Assembly: GCF_002920535.1 (NCBI RefSeq)
Contig: NZ_PQSS01000082.1
Span: 1 to 32,705 of the forward strand
Direction of reading: 5' to 3'
Source: Streptomyces sp. Ru71
GTDB lineage: Bacteria; Actinomycetota; Actinomycetes; Streptomycetales; Streptomycetaceae
Length of the DNA: 32,705 nt
Part shown: positions 7,552 through 15,899 of the stretch, one piece after another
How the letters are laid out: the number at the start of each line of letters is the position of its first letter
Position numbering within the stretch: position 1 is the stretch's first letter
The notes under the pieces: model-generated
The model's input: only the letters and a program-made list of their open reading frames with translations
The model's database searches: none
Told to the model about the DNA's origin: nothing
Made by a program: the position numbers and the translations under genes

Positions 7552-8214
7552 ATGTCCGCCGCTCTGCCCCCCGCACCGCACTCCGAGGAGTCCCACGGCG
7601 AACCCGAGCTGCTCACCCTCGGACCCGCCGGCGACGACCCCTGCCTGCGCGCCGACGCCGCCCGCAACCGCGCCAAGCTGCTGGACGCGGCCACCCGTCT
7701 GATCGCCGAGCACGGCGCCGCGGGCGTGACGATGGAGGCCGTGGCCGCCGCCGCGAACGTGGGCAAGGGCACCGTCTTCCGCCGCTTCGGCGACCGCACC
7801 GGCCTGCTGACCGCGCTCCTGGACCACTCCGAGCGCAAGTTCCAGGCCGCGTTCCTCAGCGGCCCGCCGCCGCTCGGCCCCGGCGCCCCGCCCGTGGAGC
7901 GGCTGCGCGCGTTCGGCCGGGCGCTGCTGCGCCGCACGGTCGACGAACTGGAACTCCAGCTGGCCGCCGAGCCGGGCCCGGACCGCCGCTTCACCGCCCC
8001 GCCGCGCCGGGTGCTGCACAGCCACATCGCCCTGCTGCTGCGCCAGGCGGTCCCGGACGCCGACTCCGAACTGGTCGCCCACGTCCTGATGGCCCAGCTC
8101 AGCCCGGCCCTGGTCCACCATCTGACCCGGCAGTGCAGGATGCCCGTCGAACGGCTGGAGGCGAACTGGGTGGACCTGGTCGACCGCGTCACCCGCTCCG
8201 GGCCGGCCTGCTGA
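7552..8214 (+). CDS. TetR-family regulator, divergent from FMN reductase
   Basis: A 220-residue protein. The helix-turn-helix is at about residues 40-85: NRAKLLDAATRLIAEHGAAG, then VTMEAVAAAANVGKGTVFRRFGDRTGLLTALL. The C-terminal ligand domain is helical and variable. The ATG at 7552 is chosen, preceded by TTTACGCTGACTTC without a clear ribosome binding site, so the mRNA may be nearly leaderless; an ATG at 7534 is less likely. About 30 residues precede the DNA-binding domain, longer than usual. Probable repressor of itself and of the FMN reductase through the two CGGACC-NN-GGTCC sites. The 3' end is convergent with the FAD monooxygenase and shares a hairpin with it. Confidence 0.9.
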   Translation: MSAALPPAPHSEESHGEPELLTLGPAGDDPCLRADAARNRAKLLDAATRLIAEHGAAGVTMEAVAAAANVGKGTVFRRFGDRTGLLTALLDHSERKFQAAFLSGPPPLGPGAPPVERLRAFGRALLRRTVDELELQLAAEPGPDRRFTAPPRRVLHSHIALLLRQAVPDADSELVAHVLMAQLSPALVHHLTRQCRMPVERLEANWVDLVDRVTRSGPAC

Positions 8215-8248
8215 GACCGGCGCGGGCCGCACGCCCGGGCCGGCTCAG
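8211..8248. terminator. Shared hairpin pairing the ends of two convergent genes
   Basis: CTGAG, CCGGC and CGGGC on the left (8211-8227) pair with GCCCG, GCCGG and CTCAG on the right (8233-8248) around the loop CGCAC, with one bulge and one mismatch. Both stop codons (8212-8214 plus, 8245-8247 minus) lie in the outermost stem. Confidence 0.65.
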
Positions 8249-9390
8249 TCGTGTGCCGCGAACATCTCCACCAGCCCGCGCGGCGCGTCGGCCCGGAAGA
8301 GCAGCGCACCGCTGCGTGCCGAGTCGGCCGCCGCGGCCTCGCCGCGCGGGAACAGCCGCTCCTCGTACGCCGTGAGCGCCGCCTCCACGTCGCCGGGGTG
8401 CTCGGCGAGCGCGAGGCCGAGTTCCGCGCCGTCGAGCAGGGCCAGATTCGCGCCCTCGCCCGCGAACGGTGACATCAGATGGGCCGCGTCGCCGAGCAGC
8501 GTCACGCCCGGTACCCGCGGCCAGCGGTGCCCCACGGGCAGCGCGTGGATGCGGCGCGGCACCAGCGGCCCCTCCGCGTCGGCGATCAGCGCCCGGAGCG
8601 AGGGGTCCCAGCCGGCGAACTCCGCCAGGACGTACGCCTTGACCGCCTCCGGGTCGGCGAAGTCCACCCCGTCCAGCCACTCCTCGCCGGCCTCGACAGC
8701 GGCGTACACGTGCAGGCCGCCGTGGTTCTCGCGGTGGGCCAGGAAGCCGCGTCCGGCCCCGAGCGCGAACAGTATGCCCCCGCCGACCACCTTCGCGCTG
8801 GCCGGGTGCCGTACGTCCGCCTCCGGCAGGTCCGCCTCCACGAAGGACACGCCGGTGTAGGCGGGCCGGGCGTCGGACAGCAGCGGCCGGATCCGCGACC
8901 ACGCCCCGTCGGCGCCCACCAGCAGGCCGGTGGTGAACACCGAGCCGTCGGCGAGGGTCACCTCGTGCCGCTCGCCGCCGAGCGCCCGCGCGCCGGTGAC
9001 CTTCGCGCCCCAGCGCACCGTGCCCTCGGGCAGGGAGCGCAGCAGCAGGCCGCGCAGGTCGCCGCGGTCGATCTCGGGCCGCCCGCCGCTGCCGTCGTCC
9101 GCCTCCTCGCGGTGGACCACGGCGTCCTGGTCCAGGATCCGCAGGGCCTGGCCGCCGGGGTGGACGAGCGCGGCGAACTCCTCGTGCAGGCGCGCGGCCC
9201 GCAGCGCGACCTGCCCGGACTCCTCGTGGATGTCGAGCATGCCGCCCTGGGTCCGGGCGTCGGGGGAGGCGTCCAGGTCGAACAGGGCGGCCTCGATGCC
9301 GTGTACGTGCAGGACCCGGGCCAGCGCGAGCCCGCCGAGTCCGGCACCGACGACGGCGATGGGGTGGTGCGGGGTGGTCGTCTCGGTGAT
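8245..9390 (-). CDS. FAD-dependent monooxygenase (TetX / PHBH-like), start codon ATC or lost
   Basis: A 381-residue class A flavin monooxygenase. Near the N terminus is the dinucleotide fold IAVVGAGLGGLALARVLHVHG. The segment DASPDARTQGGMLDIHEESG is characteristic of TetX-like enzymes, LLVGADGAWSRIRPLL is the DG motif, and GVTLLGDAAHLMSPFAGEGAN is the GD motif. It would hydroxylate an unknown aromatic or polyketide-like substrate using NAD(P)H, and related proteins inactivate tetracyclines. No ATG, GTG or TTG occurs in frame between the upstream gene's stop and the Rossmann fold. AGGAGA followed by CCCAC points to ATC at 9388-9390. It is 71 bp downstream of the TetR gene and probably co-transcribed. 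Confidence 0.85.
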   Translation of the reverse strand: MTETTTPHHPIAVVGAGLGGLALARVLHVHGIEAALFDLDASPDARTQGGMLDIHEESGQVALRAARLHEEFAALVHPGGQALRILDQDAVVHREEADDGSGGRPEIDRGDLRGLLLRSLPEGTVRWGAKVTGARALGGERHEVTLADGSVFTTGLLVGADGAWSRIRPLLSDARPAYTGVSFVEADLPEADVRHPASAKVVGGGILFALGAGRGFLAHRENHGGLHVYAAVEAGEEWLDGVDFADPEAVKAYVLAEFAGWDPSLRALIADAEGPLVPRRIHALPVGHRWPRVPGVTLLGDAAHLMSPFAGEGANLALLDGAELGLALAEHPGDVEAALTAYEERLFPRGEAAAADSARSGALLFRADAPRGLVEMFAAHD

Positions 9391-9461
9391 GTGGGTCTCC
9401 TGTGCTTCTTGAGCCGGTCTCGTCGGCGCGGCTGCGCAGCCGGTCCGGTCGGCAGGACTGG

Positions 9462-10145
9462 TCAGTCGGTCTCGTCCGGTACGGCGGTGTGCGCGATGCC
9501 GCTGATCAGCGCCTGGAACCCCCACGACAGGCGGGCCTCCGGCGCTCCCGCCAGCAGGGGGCCGGCCAGGGCCGCGAGATGCGGGTGGGTCTGCGGGGAC
9601 GCGCCGCGCAGGGCCTGGGAGAGGGCGGCCCACGCGTCGGGGGAGCTGTCGCCCCCGGCGTGTTCGGCGGCCGTCGCGGTGGCGTGCTGCAAGAGCAGGT
9701 CCACGCCCCAGGCGGCCCGCTCGGGCGCCACGCCGCCCTCGTCGAGCAGCGCCAGCAGGGTCTCGATCAGGTTCAGGTAGTGCGGCCCGCTCGGGCGGGC
9801 GGTGAGCGCGCTGCGGGCCAGGCTCGGATGCTCCAGGAGCATCGCGGTGTACGCGGTGAGCACCCGCTCCAGCCGCTCCCGCCAGGGGCCCTCGGCGGGT
9901 GCCGGACCGACGGTGCCGAGCAGTTCGTCCAGGACCGCCGCGTGCAGTTCGGCGGTGTTGCGCACATACACGTACAGGGAGGCGGGGCCCGTGTCGAGCT
10001 CCTGGGCCAGTCGCCGCATGGTGACCTTCTGCAGGCCCTCGGTGCGCAGGATCGCCACCGCCGCGGCCACGATGCCCTCCCGGGTGAGGGCGGGCTTGGC
10101 CGGGCGCTCACGGCGGCTGCGGGGGCTGTCGGATCCGTCGCTCAT
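9462..10145 (-). CDS. TetR-family regulator of the monooxygenase operon
   Basis: A 227-residue protein. After a basic Ser/Arg-rich leader of about 18 residues the DNA-binding domain reads LTREGIVAAAVAILRTEGLQKVTMRRLAQELDTGPASLYVYVRN (residues 20-64). The C-terminal half resembles TetR_C domains of tetracycline-type repressors (LERVLTAYTAMLLEHPSLARSALTARPSGPHYLNLIETLLALL). It is the first gene of a unit with the FAD monooxygenase, an arrangement well known for TetR/TetX-like pairs in which the enzyme's substrate or a mimic is the inducer. Directly upstream are three palindromes in 15-bp register (10158-10201), the likely autoregulatory operator, which also reach towards the divergent LacI gene. 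Confidence 0.9.
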   Translation of the reverse strand: MSDGSDSPRSRRERPAKPALTREGIVAAAVAILRTEGLQKVTMRRLAQELDTGPASLYVYVRNTAELHAAVLDELLGTVGPAPAEGPWRERLERVLTAYTAMLLEHPSLARSALTARPSGPHYLNLIETLLALLDEGGVAPERAAWGVDLLLQHATATAAEHAGGDSSPDAWAALSQALRGASPQTHPHLAALAGPLLAGAPEARLSWGFQALISGIAHTAVPDETD

Positions 10146-10157
10146 GTCACCACCGTA

Positions 10158-10201
10158 ACGAACATGTTCGTCGCGAACAAGTTCGTTACGAACATGTTCG
10201 T
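10158..10201. promoter_or_regulatory. Triple operator: three 14-bp palindromes at exact 15-bp spacing
   Basis: ACGAACATGTTCGT occurs at 10158-10171 and 10188-10201, with GCGAACAAGTTCGT at 10173-10186 between them. The centres are 15 bp apart and the array starts 13 bp upstream of the TetR start codon. The core GAACATGTTC is perfectly symmetric in the outer two and has one mismatch in the middle one. Confidence 0.85.
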
Positions 10202-10267
10202 GAAAGCGTGAAGCACGTTCCCCCGGCCGGAAGCGCCCCGCCCGCTTCTGCGAAGATGCGTGGCGTC

Positions 10268-11302
10268 ATGGTGCAGATACCGAACACGCCCCCGCCCGCG
10301 TCGCCCGCACCGCGCTCCGCACCCACGAGCGCCGATGTGGCCCGGCTGGCCGGCGTCTCGCGCGCGACCGTCTCCTACGTGCTGAACAACACCAGCGCCG
10401 TACGGATCAGCGACGCCACTCGCCGCCGGGTGCAGGAGGCCGCCACCGAACTGGGCTACGTCCCGCACGCGGCCGCCCGCAGCCTGCGCGCCGGGCACAG
10501 CCGCATGGTCCTGATGCCTGCCCCGGCCATCCCCGTCGGCCCGCTCTACAGCCGCTTCCTCAACGAACTCCAGTGGGCGCTCGGCCGCCTCGACTACACC
10601 GTCGTGCAGTACGGCACCGTCGGCGTCCAGGGCGACGAGGCGGCCCGCGCCTGGGCCGAGCTGCGGCCCGTCGCCGTGCTCGTGCCCGGCACCGGCCTCG
10701 GCCCCGACGGCGTCGCCGTGCTCAAGCGGGCCGGCGCCCGCGCGGTGCTCACCCTCGGCTCGGAGACCGTCGAGGGCGCCCACGCCCTGCTCCTCGACCA
10801 CGAAGGGGTCGGCCACGCCGCCGCCACCCACCTGTACGCCCGCGGCCGGCGCCGGATCGGCGTCGTCGTCCCGGAGGAGACGGGCCTGGAGTCCTTCTCC
10901 CGGCCCCGCCTGGAAGGCGTACGCCGCGCCCTGCGGGGCACCGACGCCACCGTGACGCCACTGCCCCTCGCCTACGAGGAGGAGCCGGCCGCCCGGCTCG
11001 CCGCGCGCTGGCGCGAGCTCGGCCTGGACGCCGTGTTCGCCTACAACGACGAGTACGCGATGCTGCTGATGCGAGCCCTGCAGGACGAGGGCGTGCGCGT
11101 CCCCGAGGAGACCGCCGTCGTCGGCGCCGACGACCTGATGCTCGGGCGGCTGCTGCGGCCCCGGCTGAGCACGGTCCACATCGAGCTGCCCTCGGGCCGC
11201 GACCTCGCCGAACTGGTCGACCGCGCGGTGCGCGACCCCGGCGCGGCGCCCGAGGTCCACCGGGTGGTCGGAGCCTCGGTGGTCCCTCGCGAATCCAGCT
11301 GA
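10268..11302 (+). CDS. LacI-family transcriptional regulator
   Basis: A 344-residue protein. The N-terminal helix-turn-helix with hinge reads TSADVARLAGVSRATVSYVL (about 20-40), then ISDATRRRVQEAATELGYVPHAAARSLR. The periplasmic-binding-protein-like domain has the usual late blocks: RRRIGVVVPEE, LGLDAVFAYNDEYAMLLMRAL and VRVPEETAVVGADD, ending RPRLSTVHIEL. The effector is unknown; no sugar transport or glycosidase genes are adjacent, so the target may be elsewhere or itself. Three starts are possible (10208, 10256, 10268), none with a strong ribosome binding site; 10268 is chosen as closest to the family's usual leader length. The upstream array of TetR sites overlaps its promoter zone, which may link the two regulators. 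Confidence 0.88.
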   Translation: MVQIPNTPPPASPAPRSAPTSADVARLAGVSRATVSYVLNNTSAVRISDATRRRVQEAATELGYVPHAAARSLRAGHSRMVLMPAPAIPVGPLYSRFLNELQWALGRLDYTVVQYGTVGVQGDEAARAWAELRPVAVLVPGTGLGPDGVAVLKRAGARAVLTLGSETVEGAHALLLDHEGVGHAAATHLYARGRRRIGVVVPEETGLESFSRPRLEGVRRALRGTDATVTPLPLAYEEEPAARLAARWRELGLDAVFAYNDEYAMLLMRALQDEGVRVPEETAVVGADDLMLGRLLRPRLSTVHIELPSGRDLAELVDRAVRDPGAAPEVHRVVGASVVPRESS

Positions 11303-11334
11303 GCCGGGCAGATCGGCCGTCCGGGCGGATGAGA

Positions 11335-11409
11335 AGACCGGCACGCCGTCGCCGGGCCACCGGCCGCCCCGTGGCGCCGGTGGCACGCTCGGCGACGGCG
11401 TGCCGGTCT
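11335..11409. terminator. Long bidirectional terminator, 20-bp perfect stem
   Basis: The 20 bases at 11335-11354 are exactly complementary to 11390-11409. Inside, GCCACCGG (11356-11363) pairs with CCGGTGGC (11377-11384). It lies between the convergent LacI and thioredoxin genes and is much longer than a typical intrinsic terminator stem; there is no poly-T tract. Confidence 0.75.
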
Positions 11410-11433
11410 ACCCGCTGTGTGCGTGCCCCCGGT

Positions 11434-11820
<387 letters not shown>

Positions 11821-12022
11821 GGCGTGCATCCCTCATTCCGGGTGTCGGGGGCGAGCGTCGGCACAACGCGGCCGACCGGGCGGGTATTCCGCGCACGTAC
11901 CCATGTGGCCAGGGCGCACACCTGTGGCCCGACCGTGCACGGCCGTGTCACGACCGCGCACAGCCGCGCCACGTCGGAGCCGTTCTGTGGCCCGGGCGCC
12001 CGCCACGCACCAGACTGTCCCC

Positions 12023-13453
12023 ATGACGGAAACGGAAACGATCGCGTACGACGTCGTGGTGCTCGGAGCCGGACCCGTGGGGGAGAACGTCGCCGACCGC
12101 ACCCGAGCGGCCGGCCTCACCACCGCGGTCGTGGAGAGCGAACTCGTCGGCGGCGAGTGCTCCTACTGGGCCTGCATGCCCAGCAAGGCCCTGCTGCGGC
12201 CGGTCATCGCCCGCGCCGACGCCCGCCGCACCCCGGGCCTGCGCCAGGCCGTGCGGGGCCCGCTGGACGCGGCGGAGGTCCTCGCCCACCGCACCTACGA
12301 GACCTCCGACTGGCACGACGACGGCCAGGTCCGCTGGCTGGAGGGCATCGGCGCCGACCTGTACCGCGGACACGGCCGCCTCGCCGGCCCCCGCGCGGTC
12401 GAGGTGACCGCGCCCGACGGCACCCGGCGCACCCTGACCGCGCGGCACGCCGTCGCCGTGTGCACCGGCACCCGCGCCCAGCTGCCCGGCCTGCCCGGAC
12501 TCGCCGAGGTCGAGCCGTGGACCAGCCGGGAGGCCACCAGCGCCAAGGAGGTGCCGGGCCGGCTGATCGTCGTGGGCGGCGGAGTGGTCGCCACCGAGAT
12601 GGCCACCGCCTGGCAGGGACTCGGCTCGCAGGTCACGCTCCTCGTGCGCGGCAAGGGCCTGCTCAACCGGATGGAGCCGTTCGCCGGCGAGCTCGTCGCC
12701 GAGGCCCTCACCGAAGCCGGCGCCGATGTGCGCACCGGCACCTCGGTGGAGTCCGTCAGCAGGCAGAACGGCACCGTCGTCGCCGTGACCGGCTCCGGCG
12801 ACCGCATCGAGGCCGACGAGATCCTCTTCGCCACCGGACGCGCCCCGCGCACCGACGACATCGGCCTGGACACGGTCGGCCTGGAGCCCGGCTCCTGGCT
12901 GGACGTCGACGACAGCCTGCGGGTCACCGGCACCGACTGGCTGTACGCGGTCGGCGACGTCAACCACCGCGCCCTCCTCACCCACCAGGGCAAGTACCAG
13001 GCCCGGATCGCGGGCGCCGCCATCGCCGCCCGCGCCGCCGGCGACGAACTGTCCGACGGCGAGCCCTGGGGCGCGCACTCCGCCACCGCCGACCACCACG
13101 CCGTACCGCAGGTCGTCTTCACCGACCCGGAGGCCGCCGCCGTGGGCCTGTCGCTCGCCGAGGCCGAGCAGGCCGGCCACCGGGTGCGGGCCGTCGACGT
13201 CGAGATCTCGTCGGTCGCCGGGGCCGGCCTGTACGCCGACGGCTACAAGGGCCGCGCCCGCATGGTCGTCGACCTGGAGGAGGAGATCCTGCGCGGAGTG
13301 ACCTTCGTCGGCCCCGGCGTCGGCGAGCTGATCCACTCGGCGACGATCGCCGTCGCCGGGCAGGTGCCCATCGGCCGGCTGTGGCACGCGGTGCCGTCCT
13401 ACCCGACGATCAGCGAGGTGTGGCTGCGGCTGCTGGAGGCCTACCGCGGCTGA
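12023..13453 (+). CDS. FAD-dependent pyridine nucleotide-disulfide oxidoreductase
   Basis: A 476-residue class I flavin disulfide reductase, related to dihydrolipoamide dehydrogenase and mercuric reductase. The FAD site is YDVVVLGAGPVGENVADRTRAAG. The redox pair sits in GGECSYWACMPSK (Cys46 and Cys51, canonical C-x4-C spacing). The NAD(P) site is RLIVVGGGVVATEMATAWQGLG and the second FAD motif is GTDWLYAVGDVNHRALLTHQGKYQAR. The dimer interface ends HAVPSYPTISEVW, which retains the His and Glu of the active-site base. Disulfide substrate and partner are unknown; the divergent thioredoxin is a tempting partner, but this is inference. No ribosome binding site precedes the ATG, so translation may be leaderless. 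It converges on the ABC-F gene with only 15 bp between stops. Confidence 0.9.
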   Translation: MTETETIAYDVVVLGAGPVGENVADRTRAAGLTTAVVESELVGGECSYWACMPSKALLRPVIARADARRTPGLRQAVRGPLDAAEVLAHRTYETSDWHDDGQVRWLEGIGADLYRGHGRLAGPRAVEVTAPDGTRRTLTARHAVAVCTGTRAQLPGLPGLAEVEPWTSREATSAKEVPGRLIVVGGGVVATEMATAWQGLGSQVTLLVRGKGLLNRMEPFAGELVAEALTEAGADVRTGTSVESVSRQNGTVVAVTGSGDRIEADEILFATGRAPRTDDIGLDTVGLEPGSWLDVDDSLRVTGTDWLYAVGDVNHRALLTHQGKYQARIAGAAIAARAAGDELSDGEPWGAHSATADHHAVPQVVFTDPEAAAVGLSLAEAEQAGHRVRAVDVEISSVAGAGLYADGYKGRARMVVDLEEEILRGVTFVGPGVGELIHSATIAVAGQVPIGRLWHAVPSYPTISEVWLRLLEAYRG

Positions 13454-13468
13454 CCCCCGGGAGAGCGG

Positions 13469-15055
13469 CTACTCCAGGGAGGCCAGCTCCAGGTACTCCT
13501 CGCTCCAGAGGTCCTCGTCCGCGTCCGGCAGCAGCAGCACCCGGTCCGGGCGCAGGGCCTCGATCGCGCCCGGGTCGTGGGTGACCATGACGATCGCCCC
13601 CGGGTAGGTGCCGACCGCGGACAGCACCTCGGCCCGGGAGACCGGGTCGAGGTTGTTGGTGGGCTCGTCCAGCAGCAGTACGTTGGCTCCACAGTGGACG
13701 AGCCCGGCCAGCGCCAGCCGGGTCTTCTCCCCGCCGGAGAGCACCCCGACCGGCTTGTCGGCGTCGTCCCCGGCGAACAGGAAGGCGCCGAGCACCTGTC
13801 GTACCTCACCGTCCGTCAACTGCGGCGCCGCACTGGCGAGTTGCTGCCGTACCGTCACGGAGTTGTCCAGCAGGTCGTGTTCCTGGGCGAAGTAGCCGAG
13901 CCGCAGTCCGTGCCCGTGCACGACCCGGCCGCTGTCGGGAGTGTCCTGCCCGGCGAGAATCCTCAACAGGGTTGTCTTACCGGCTCCGTTGGGCCCGAGC
14001 ACGACGAGCCGGCTGCCCCGGTCGACGGCCAGGTCGACGCCCGGCAGCACGTGGTGATCGCCGTACGCCTTGGTGAGGCTGATCGCGCCGAGCGGGATGC
14101 GGCCGCACGGAGCCGGCTCGGGCAGCCGGATCCGCGCCGTCCTGTCGGCCCGGCGCTCCGGTTCAAGACCGGCGAGCATCCGGTCGGCGCGGCGTGCCAT
14201 GTTCCGCGCGGCGGTCGCCGTCGCCACCCGCGCCCGCATCTTGTCCGCCTGCGCGTGCAGCGCTGCGGCCTTGCGCTCGGCGTTCGCCCGCTCCCGGGCC
14301 CGGCGCCGCTCGTCGGCGTCCCGCTGGGCGAGGTAGGTGTCCCAGCCGGTGTTGTGGATGTCGATCGCGGCCCGGCGCGGGTCCAGGTGGAAGACCCGGT
14401 TGACGGTGTCGCGGAGCAGGGAGACGTCGTGGCTGATCAGCACCAGCCCGCCCTGATGGGACGTCAGGAAGCCGCGCAGCCAGCCGATCGAGTCCGCGTC
14501 GAGGTGGTTCGTCGGCTCGTCCAGCAGCAGCGTGCCGTGCTCGGCGAAAAGGATCCGCGCCAGCTCCACCCGGCGGCGCTGCCCGCCGGACAGCGCGCCG
14601 AGCGGCTCGTCGAGGACCCGGCCGGGCAGCCCGAGACCGGCGGCGATCTTCGCCGCCTCGGCTTCGGCGGCGTAGCCGCCGCGCGCCTGGAAGTCGGCCT
14701 CGGCGCGGACGTAGGCGTTCATGGCCCGCTCCCCGCCGCCGGCCATGGCGGCCTCGGCCCGGCGCAGCCGCCGTACGGCCTCGTCCAGGCCGCGGGCCGA
14801 CAGGATCCGGTCGGTGACGGTGACCGCCGGGTCGGCGGCGCGGGAGTCCTGCGGGAGGTACCCGACCGCACCGGTACGGGTGACGGTCCCGGCGGCCGGG
14901 CGCAGTACGCCGGCCAGGGTGCTGAGCAGGGTGGTCTTGCCGGCGCCGTTGCGGCCCACCAGGCCGATGCGGTCGCCGGGGGAGACATGGAAGGAGATCT
15001 GGGACAGCAGCAGACGCGCGCCGACGCGCACGTCGACATCACGAAGGGTGATCAC
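13469..15055 (-). CDS. ABC-F family ATPase (translation factor or antibiotic resistance type)
   Basis: A 528-residue soluble protein with two ABC domains and no membrane segments. Domain 1 has Walker A GRNGAGKT (34-41), signature LSGGQ (155-159) and Walker B LLLDEPTNHLD (176-186). Domain 2 has GPNGAGKT (354-361), LSGGEKTRLALA (439-450) and LLLDEPTNNLD (460-470). The linker at about 240-315 is very Arg/Ala-rich and helical, the part that in ABC-F proteins reaches the ribosomal P-site tRNA. Members rescue stalled ribosomes or dislodge ribosome-targeting antibiotics; which applies is not decidable here. The GTG start at 15055 follows GGAG at 15065-15068. A short leader ORF (15114-15137) and a hairpin lie upstream, as expected for attenuation control of drug-inducible members. 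Confidence 0.9.
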   Translation of the reverse strand: MITLRDVDVRVGARLLLSQISFHVSPGDRIGLVGRNGAGKTTLLSTLAGVLRPAAGTVTRTGAVGYLPQDSRAADPAVTVTDRILSARGLDEAVRRLRRAEAAMAGGGERAMNAYVRAEADFQARGGYAAEAEAAKIAAGLGLPGRVLDEPLGALSGGQRRRVELARILFAEHGTLLLDEPTNHLDADSIGWLRGFLTSHQGGLVLISHDVSLLRDTVNRVFHLDPRRAAIDIHNTGWDTYLAQRDADERRRARERANAERKAAALHAQADKMRARVATATAARNMARRADRMLAGLEPERRADRTARIRLPEPAPCGRIPLGAISLTKAYGDHHVLPGVDLAVDRGSRLVVLGPNGAGKTTLLRILAGQDTPDSGRVVHGHGLRLGYFAQEHDLLDNSVTVRQQLASAAPQLTDGEVRQVLGAFLFAGDDADKPVGVLSGGEKTRLALAGLVHCGANVLLLDEPTNNLDPVSRAEVLSAVGTYPGAIVMVTHDPGAIEALRPDRVLLLPDADEDLWSEEYLELASLE

Positions 15056-15078
15056 GGGAAAACGCTCCGAACAAGCAA

Positions 15079-15111
15079 GAGGACACACGGGTGGCGTGGA
15101 AGCGGGTCCTC
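15079..15111 (-). promoter_or_regulatory. Leader hairpin between the short ORF and the ABC-F start
   Basis: GAGGAC (minus strand, 15111-15106) can pair with GTCCTC (15084-15079) over a 21-base loop, beginning three bases after the leader ORF stop codon. It is short, so its role is tentative. Confidence 0.35.
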
Positions 15112-15113
15112 AG

Positions 15114-15137
15114 CTAGGAAATTCGGGGCGTGGACAT
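15114..15137 (-). CDS. Possible leaderless leader peptide MSTPRIS
   Basis: A 7-residue ORF (ATG to TAG) lies 58 bp before the ABC-F start. TACCCT, a -10-like TAnnnT box at 15149-15144, stands six bases before its ATG, so transcription would start on the ATG itself. No other open frame occupies this gap. Leader peptides of this kind control several drug-inducible resistance genes, but short ORFs also arise by chance. Confidence 0.4.
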   Translation of the reverse strand: MSTPRIS

Positions 15138-15215
15138 GCGGCCAGGGTAGCGGGAGCGGCGAGCGGGCCGCCTCCGGTTTTCCGTGCCTTGCCGTGCCCG
15201 TGGTCGCGGGCCGGC

Positions 15216-15863
15216 TCAGCCGGGCAGCTCGAAGCCCAGTGCCCGCGCCGCGGCCTCGGGCGTCGGCTGAGCCCAGCGCTCGGCCATCGCCTCGTTGGAC
15301 GCGAGGGAGCGCGGCTCGGCGCGGTCGAGATACAGCGTGCCGTCCAGGTGGTCCGTCTCGTGCTGGACGATCCGCGCCGGCCAGCCGGTGAACACCTCGT
15401 CCAGCGCCCGGCCCGCCTCGTCCTCGCCGGTGAGCCGGACGCGGGCGTGCCGGGCCACGACGGCCTGCCAGCCGGGAACGCTCAGACAGCCCTCGAAGAA
15501 CGCGGCACGGTCCCCGCCGACCGGTTCGTACGAGGGATTGACCAGCACCCGGAACGGCTGCGGCACCCGCCCGCGGGCCAGCCGCACCTCCTGAGTCACC
15601 GGTGCCGGGTCCTCGATCACCGCGATCCGCAGTGCCACCCCGACCTGGGGCGCGGCCAGCCCGACGCCGGGCGCCGCGCGCATGGTGACGCGCAGCGCCT
15701 CGACGAAACGGGCGAGCAGGGCGGGGCCGAGCTGACCGTCGTAGCGCTCGGTGCCGCGGCGCAGCACCGGGTCGCCCGCCGCGACGATGGGCAACGGGCC
15801 GCCAGGGGCGAGCAGTTCCTCGATCCGCTCGGCCAGGGGTGCGTGATCACCAAGAGGGGCCAT
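15216..15863 (-). CDS. def: Peptide deformylase
   Basis: A 215-residue metalloenzyme that removes the formyl group from the initiator methionine of new proteins at the ribosome exit. All three signature motifs are present: GVGLAAPQ (66-73), EGCLS (124-128, Cys126 a metal ligand) and QHETDH (167-172, His168 and His172 metal ligands, Glu169 catalytic). The N-terminal extension of about 25 residues and long inter-motif loops match the longer actinobacterial form. Streptomyces genomes usually encode more than one deformylase, so this may be a paralogue. The start has no good ribosome binding site. It lies between the ABC-F gene and the TPR gene on the same strand, separated from the latter by 36 bp. 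Confidence 0.92.
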   Translation of the reverse strand: MAPLGDHAPLAERIEELLAPGGPLPIVAAGDPVLRRGTERYDGQLGPALLARFVEALRVTMRAAPGVGLAAPQVGVALRIAVIEDPAPVTQEVRLARGRVPQPFRVLVNPSYEPVGGDRAAFFEGCLSVPGWQAVVARHARVRLTGEDEAGRALDEVFTGWPARIVQHETDHLDGTLYLDRAEPRSLASNEAMAERWAQPTPEAAARALGFELPG

Positions 15864-15899
15864 CGCGCCAGGATGCCATGACGGCGGGCCCGGTCTGCG

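Noticed and set aside
10208..10256. Earlier starts of the LacI-type gene
   Set aside because: No ribosome binding site and would add low-complexity residues before the helix-turn-helix; left as alternatives only.
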